A DNA stretch of 64,000 nt from contig NZ_NVOY01000004.1 of the NCBI RefSeq assembly GCF_002551005.1, positions 226,097 to 290,096 on the forward strand, in the 5' to 3' direction. Under the pieces are notes generated by a model. The model saw nothing but the letters and a program-made list of their open reading frames with translations. It had not been told where the DNA came from and ran no database searches. The DNA comes from Bacillus pseudomycoides (GTDB lineage: Bacteria; Bacillota; Bacilli; Bacillales; Bacillaceae_G). The position numbers and the translations under genes are program-made. Shown here one piece after another: positions 61,249 to 64,000 of this stretch (its first letter is position 1; each line of letters opens with the position of its first letter).

Positions 61249-62955
61249 TTGAAGAGAGATTTTACGTTAAAAGCATTAAAAGATGAACAACTTAAACTTA
61301 GCGTATTTTCACCTAAGTACTTTCAAAAAATATATAGCATAGAAAAAATAATTGATCAATATATCCCTGGAATAACAGTACTTTCTGGAAATAGGGGAGT
61401 AGGTAAATCCACTATTATGAATTATTACTTAAACCAATATAAAGATAAAAGTAATTACCTATTTTTCAAATTCAATCTAACTAACAATAATAATAGTTTT
61501 TTTAGAGATATATTCACATATATACAAGAAATAGACTTAGAAATTAAAGAAATTGATACAGAAACAAAACAAAAGATTAAATCTCGTATTGAATCATTAA
61601 AAGAAAAAATCTTTTTCAATATAGTTCATGAAGAAATTAGTGATAAAGAATATTCTCTAACAAAAGAATTTAGAGACCACTCTGAATCCTCAATAAGTAT
61701 TCCATTTAAATTTTTGGGATTTAAAGAAAGCATTTCTAAAAGCGATTCTGATAAAGATATAGATAGATATAAAACAAAAATCATAAAGACAAAAAATTTT
61801 TATAAAGACGAAGTTCAAAATAAATTAATTGAAATCTTAAATCTCATTTCAAATTATTATAAAATTTTTTTCATCATAGACGAATTAGATAAAATGGATA
61901 ATGTTAGTTTTAATGACTTCATTTTAGAAAATAAAATACTTTTTTTAGAAAGTGACTTATCTTTCTTCGTCATTATAGATAAAGAAAAATGTATAGATTT
62001 ACAATATAACAACTCATTAATGGAATCTCTTATTAGAGAATTCATTCATTTATCTAACTTAGAATGGTCTGAGTTTTTAATAATTGCTTCAAGAATGAAT
62101 ACTAATATTTCAGTAAATGAACTAAGAGAATATTTTTATAAGACAAGAGGGAATTTTAGGAAATTAATTAACTTACAATTATCCAATAAAAATAATCATC
62201 CGACTTATAAACAAACAAAACTTCTAAAATGCTTTTTGTTATTTGAGCATTTTATGAACATCCCTTATATAAATAATTTACCCATATTAATTAAAGACTT
62301 TGTAAAGGATTTTTTATATGAAGTCCTAGACATATTTTTACTTGTCGGTCCAATTAGTAAAAACGAGCTTGATAAAATAAGCGAAAAATATAACAATAAT
62401 ATAATTTTGCATTCCGTTATCACTAGAGTAAAATCTGAAATTATTAAACTTGAAAAGTTCGAAGAAATCTTAGTGGCTGAGACAGCTACATTAAGAGATG
62501 AGATAAAAAAATATCATGAACCTAAAGAATTATATTACAATTCATTTAATAATAAACTAAACAAATATAATATAATTAAATTTGATACACCCGAATTACA
62601 AGATTGGATATACTGTATTGACGCTTGGATAGATTCTATAGATTTTGTTTGTATATGTAAGCAAACAAGAGATCCTAATGTAAATCCAATAAATTATCTT
62701 TCATATCATTGCAATGTTTTTGTTTCAAATAGCTATATTGAGCCAACTATTTTTGTAAATAATAATGGATTTGCATGGATCCATGAATATGGTAATAGAA
62801 AAAATACGCTGATAGATCATTTAAATGATCTCGGATTATTCTATTTGGAGATTGATTTAGATGAGAATATTCTTAATAAAGATTTTTTCAAAAAAGCAAC
62901 TAATTTAATGGATTTAGAAACAAAAATTAAAGAGAAATATGACTCGAAACTATAA
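61249..62955 (+). CDS. P-loop NTPase of unknown function (TTG start)
   Basis: TTG 61249 lies eight bases after GGGGG and opens 568 codons. The first 270 residues form an NTPase: Walker A GNRGVGKST (47-55), then a helical insertion, then Walker B FFIIDELDK (D211, E212). The rest is helical with a C-terminal beta-rich part (YHCNVFVSNSYIEPTIFVNN). Base use is far more AT-rich than the core genes, with many AAT, AAA and ATA codons, which points to transfer. It stands alone with its own terminator. The layout recalls AAA/STAND-like ATPases of defence islands, but I recognise no family. Confidence 0.75.
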   Translation: MKRDFTLKALKDEQLKLSVFSPKYFQKIYSIEKIIDQYIPGITVLSGNRGVGKSTIMNYYLNQYKDKSNYLFFKFNLTNNNNSFFRDIFTYIQEIDLEIKEIDTETKQKIKSRIESLKEKIFFNIVHEEISDKEYSLTKEFRDHSESSISIPFKFLGFKESISKSDSDKDIDRYKTKIIKTKNFYKDEVQNKLIEILNLISNYYKIFFIIDELDKMDNVSFNDFILENKILFLESDLSFFVIIDKEKCIDLQYNNSLMESLIREFIHLSNLEWSEFLIIASRMNTNISVNELREYFYKTRGNFRKLINLQLSNKNNHPTYKQTKLLKCFLLFEHFMNIPYINNLPILIKDFVKDFLYEVLDIFLLVGPISKNELDKISEKYNNNIILHSVITRVKSEIIKLEKFEEILVAETATLRDEIKKYHEPKELYYNSFNNKLNKYNIIKFDTPELQDWIYCIDAWIDSIDFVCICKQTRDPNVNPINYLSYHCNVFVSNSYIEPTIFVNNNGFAWIHEYGNRKNTLIDHLNDLGLFYLEIDLDENILNKDFFKKATNLMDLETKIKEKYDSKL

Positions 62956-62973
62956 AATTCGAGTCATATTTTT
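62939..62973 (+). terminator. Terminator of the NTPase gene
   Basis: ATGACTCGAA (62939-62948) pairs TTCGAGTCAT (62958-62967), then seven T with one A. Confidence 0.88.
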
Positions 62974-63028
62974 TATAGTTTTGTGTTGAAACTTTATTAT
63001 TAGTAAACAATTATAATTCTATTTAAAC

Positions 63029-63250
63029 TTATCTACTTAATGTTTCCTTAAATTTTGTGAATTCTTTCTTTAAAGTTTCATCAAAAATATGCGCATATCT
63101 TGTGGTCATTTCTGGTGATTCATGCCCCATAAATTTTTGTACAATGTGTTGTGGCACCCCATTATTTATCATTCTAGTATCTACAGTATGGCGAAAAGAA
63201 TGAGCATGAAAGCGAAAAATTTCTCCCTTTTTATCCATTATTTTTTCTTT
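63029..63250 (-). pseudogene. Tyrosine recombinase remnant (catalytic C-terminal part)
   Basis: About 70 residues keep the recombinase core: [20 protein letters not shown] (H-x-x-R) and [20 protein letters not shown] (GH...Y). The N-terminal two thirds, with the first arginine, are absent. The frame starts where an IS3 begins and ends shortly after the tyrosine. Sequence style is close to Tn554-type TnpA/TnpB or integrases. Confidence 0.78.
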
Positions 63251-63252
63251 AA

Positions 63253-63681
63253 ATGAGTAAAATTATTTTTAATGAAATCCAAATGAAACAACTAGAGAAA
63301 AATGAAAATGTATTAAAAGTATCTGAACGTTCGATTAGTTATTGTCCAGATTTTAAGATAAAAGCTGTGAAAGAAAATCAAAAAGGAAAAGGTCCAAATC
63401 AAATTTTTTTAGAGAATGGATTCAATTTGGACATCATCGGTGAGAAAAAAACGAATCAATGTTTAAAACGTTGGAGAAAGACATATGACCAATTTGGCGA
63501 AGAAGGGTTTTATACAGAGCATCGCGGAAAAGGAAGTACGGGGCATCCTTCCACAAGAGCGTTATCATCTGATGAGAAGCTAAAGAAAGCCGAAGTCCGT
63601 ATTGCATTCTTAGAAGCGGAACTGGCATTCTTAAAAAAGTTAGACGAACTCGAAAGGCAGGCGTTACAGAAGAAACGTTAA
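63253..63681 (+). CDS. IS3 family transposase OrfA (helix-turn-helix)
   Basis: The 142-aa protein has a helix-turn-helix of the IS3 OrfA type ([38 protein letters not shown]), the glycine-rich [16 protein letters not shown] linker and a C-terminal leucine-zipper helix ([20 protein letters not shown]). It binds the element ends. The frame is intact. Confidence 0.85.
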   Translation: MSKIIFNEIQMKQLEKNENVLKVSERSISYCPDFKIKAVKENQKGKGPNQIFLENGFNLDIIGEKKTNQCLKRWRKTYDQFGEEGFYTEHRGKGSTGHPSTRALSSDEKLKKAEVRIAFLEAELAFLKKLDELERQALQKKR

Positions 63682-64000
63682 CACCACGTGAAAAATATAC
63701 ATTGATTGAACAAACCATTCGTCGCTTCCAATTTCCACGTCTGGTGCGTTATTTTTGCGAACTAGCTGGCGTAGATATTATGCTTGGCTTCATCAAACAG
63801 ACAAGCATATGGAAAAAGAACGAAATGATGAAAAAGATTATGAATGGATCCAAGAAATTTTTAATCGAAAAGAGAAAAAGTGTGGCGCCCGTTTCATCAA
63901 AATAGTATTGGAAAAGACAAGAGGGATTCCTATGAATCTCAAGCGAATTTATCGTATTATGCGTAAGTACAATCTCTTGAAAAGAATTCGTCGTGCGAAT
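63655..64000 (+). pseudogene. IS3 transposase OrfB, frameshifted and cut by the window end
   Basis: In the -1 frame the sequence reads [20 protein letters not shown] then RRFQFPRLVRYFCELAGV. At 63775 it jumps frame: the expected GVSRSGYYAWL is missing about ten bases, and YAWLHQTDKHMEKERNDEKD continues in another frame to the window end (IYRIMRKYNLLKRIRRAN). The element is probably immobile on its own. Confidence 0.78.

Larger units (their letters stand above)
63240..64000 (+). mobile_element. Second IS3-family element, running off the window
   Basis: orfA (63253-63681) and a frameshifted orfB follow in the usual overlapping order. The left boundary abuts the recombinase remnant; no terminal inverted repeat is evident in the few bases before orfA, so the left end may be truncated. 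Confidence 0.78.

Overview
The window is a chromosomal segment of a Bacillus cereus group bacterium (cereus, thuringiensis, anthracis, mycoides and relatives). The evidence is the immune inhibitor A metalloproteases, the sipW-tasA-calY matrix locus with sinI/sinR, a class IV polyhydroxyalkanoate (PHA) locus (phaRBC opposite phaQPJ), spore genes, low-GC codon use, strong Shine-Dalgarno sites with frequent TTG/GTG starts, and dispersed intergenic repeats of the bcr kind.

Layout. 1-5.3 kb: a histidine phosphatase, a DUF2187 protein, the queuosine precursor operon queCDEF behind a preQ1-I riboswitch, and a sporulation-kinase-like histidine kinase. 5.3-16.5 kb: a structured repeat, a DinB-like protein, an M3 peptidase, a MarR regulator, a second kinase beside a Spo0E-type phosphatase, a YibQ-type deacetylase, a CBS protein, an MtnB-like protein without its zinc histidines, and a B12-radical SAM protein. 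16.5-25.2 kb: a KtrB-type K+ channel subunit, the PHA locus, a spore protein, a manganese-riboswitch-controlled TerC exporter, and a formate/nitrite transporter with Rex/Fnr-like and cre-like sites. 25.2-45 kb: a broken receiver-like gene, a prepilin peptidase, lutABC with lutR, a lipoprotein plus two-component system, a CAP-domain secreted protein, a pseudouridine synthase, an MMPL exporter, a PAP2 phosphatase, potABCD and an aldehyde dehydrogenase. 45-55.4 kb: the matrix and protease region, with two tandem inhA copies, an intact sinI-sinR, a decayed second sinI-sinR, and a leftward cluster sipW, tasA, a DUF4047 protein, an LPXTG protein and calY. 55.4-58 kb: a D,D-carboxypeptidase and two unknown genes. 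58-64 kb: tRNA-Val followed by an AT-rich accessory island with a nuclease-like two-gene operon, a degenerate IS3, a P-loop NTPase gene, a tyrosine-recombinase remnant and a second IS3 that runs off the window.

The genes fall into a few programmes. Sporulation and the matrix decision are served by two kinases, a Spo0E-like phosphatase, SinI/SinR and the TasA/CalY fibre genes, which carry SinR-like boxes upstream. Carbon storage and overflow are served by the PHA and lactate genes. Metal and redox homeostasis is served by the Mn2+ riboswitch and the Rex/Fnr-like site. The most notable structural feature is a tandem duplication of an inhA-sinI-sinR unit in which both proteases stay intact and the second regulator pair has been destroyed. 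The accessory island holds two unrecognised modules with a defence-like look. All functional statements rest on motif reading, not on searches.
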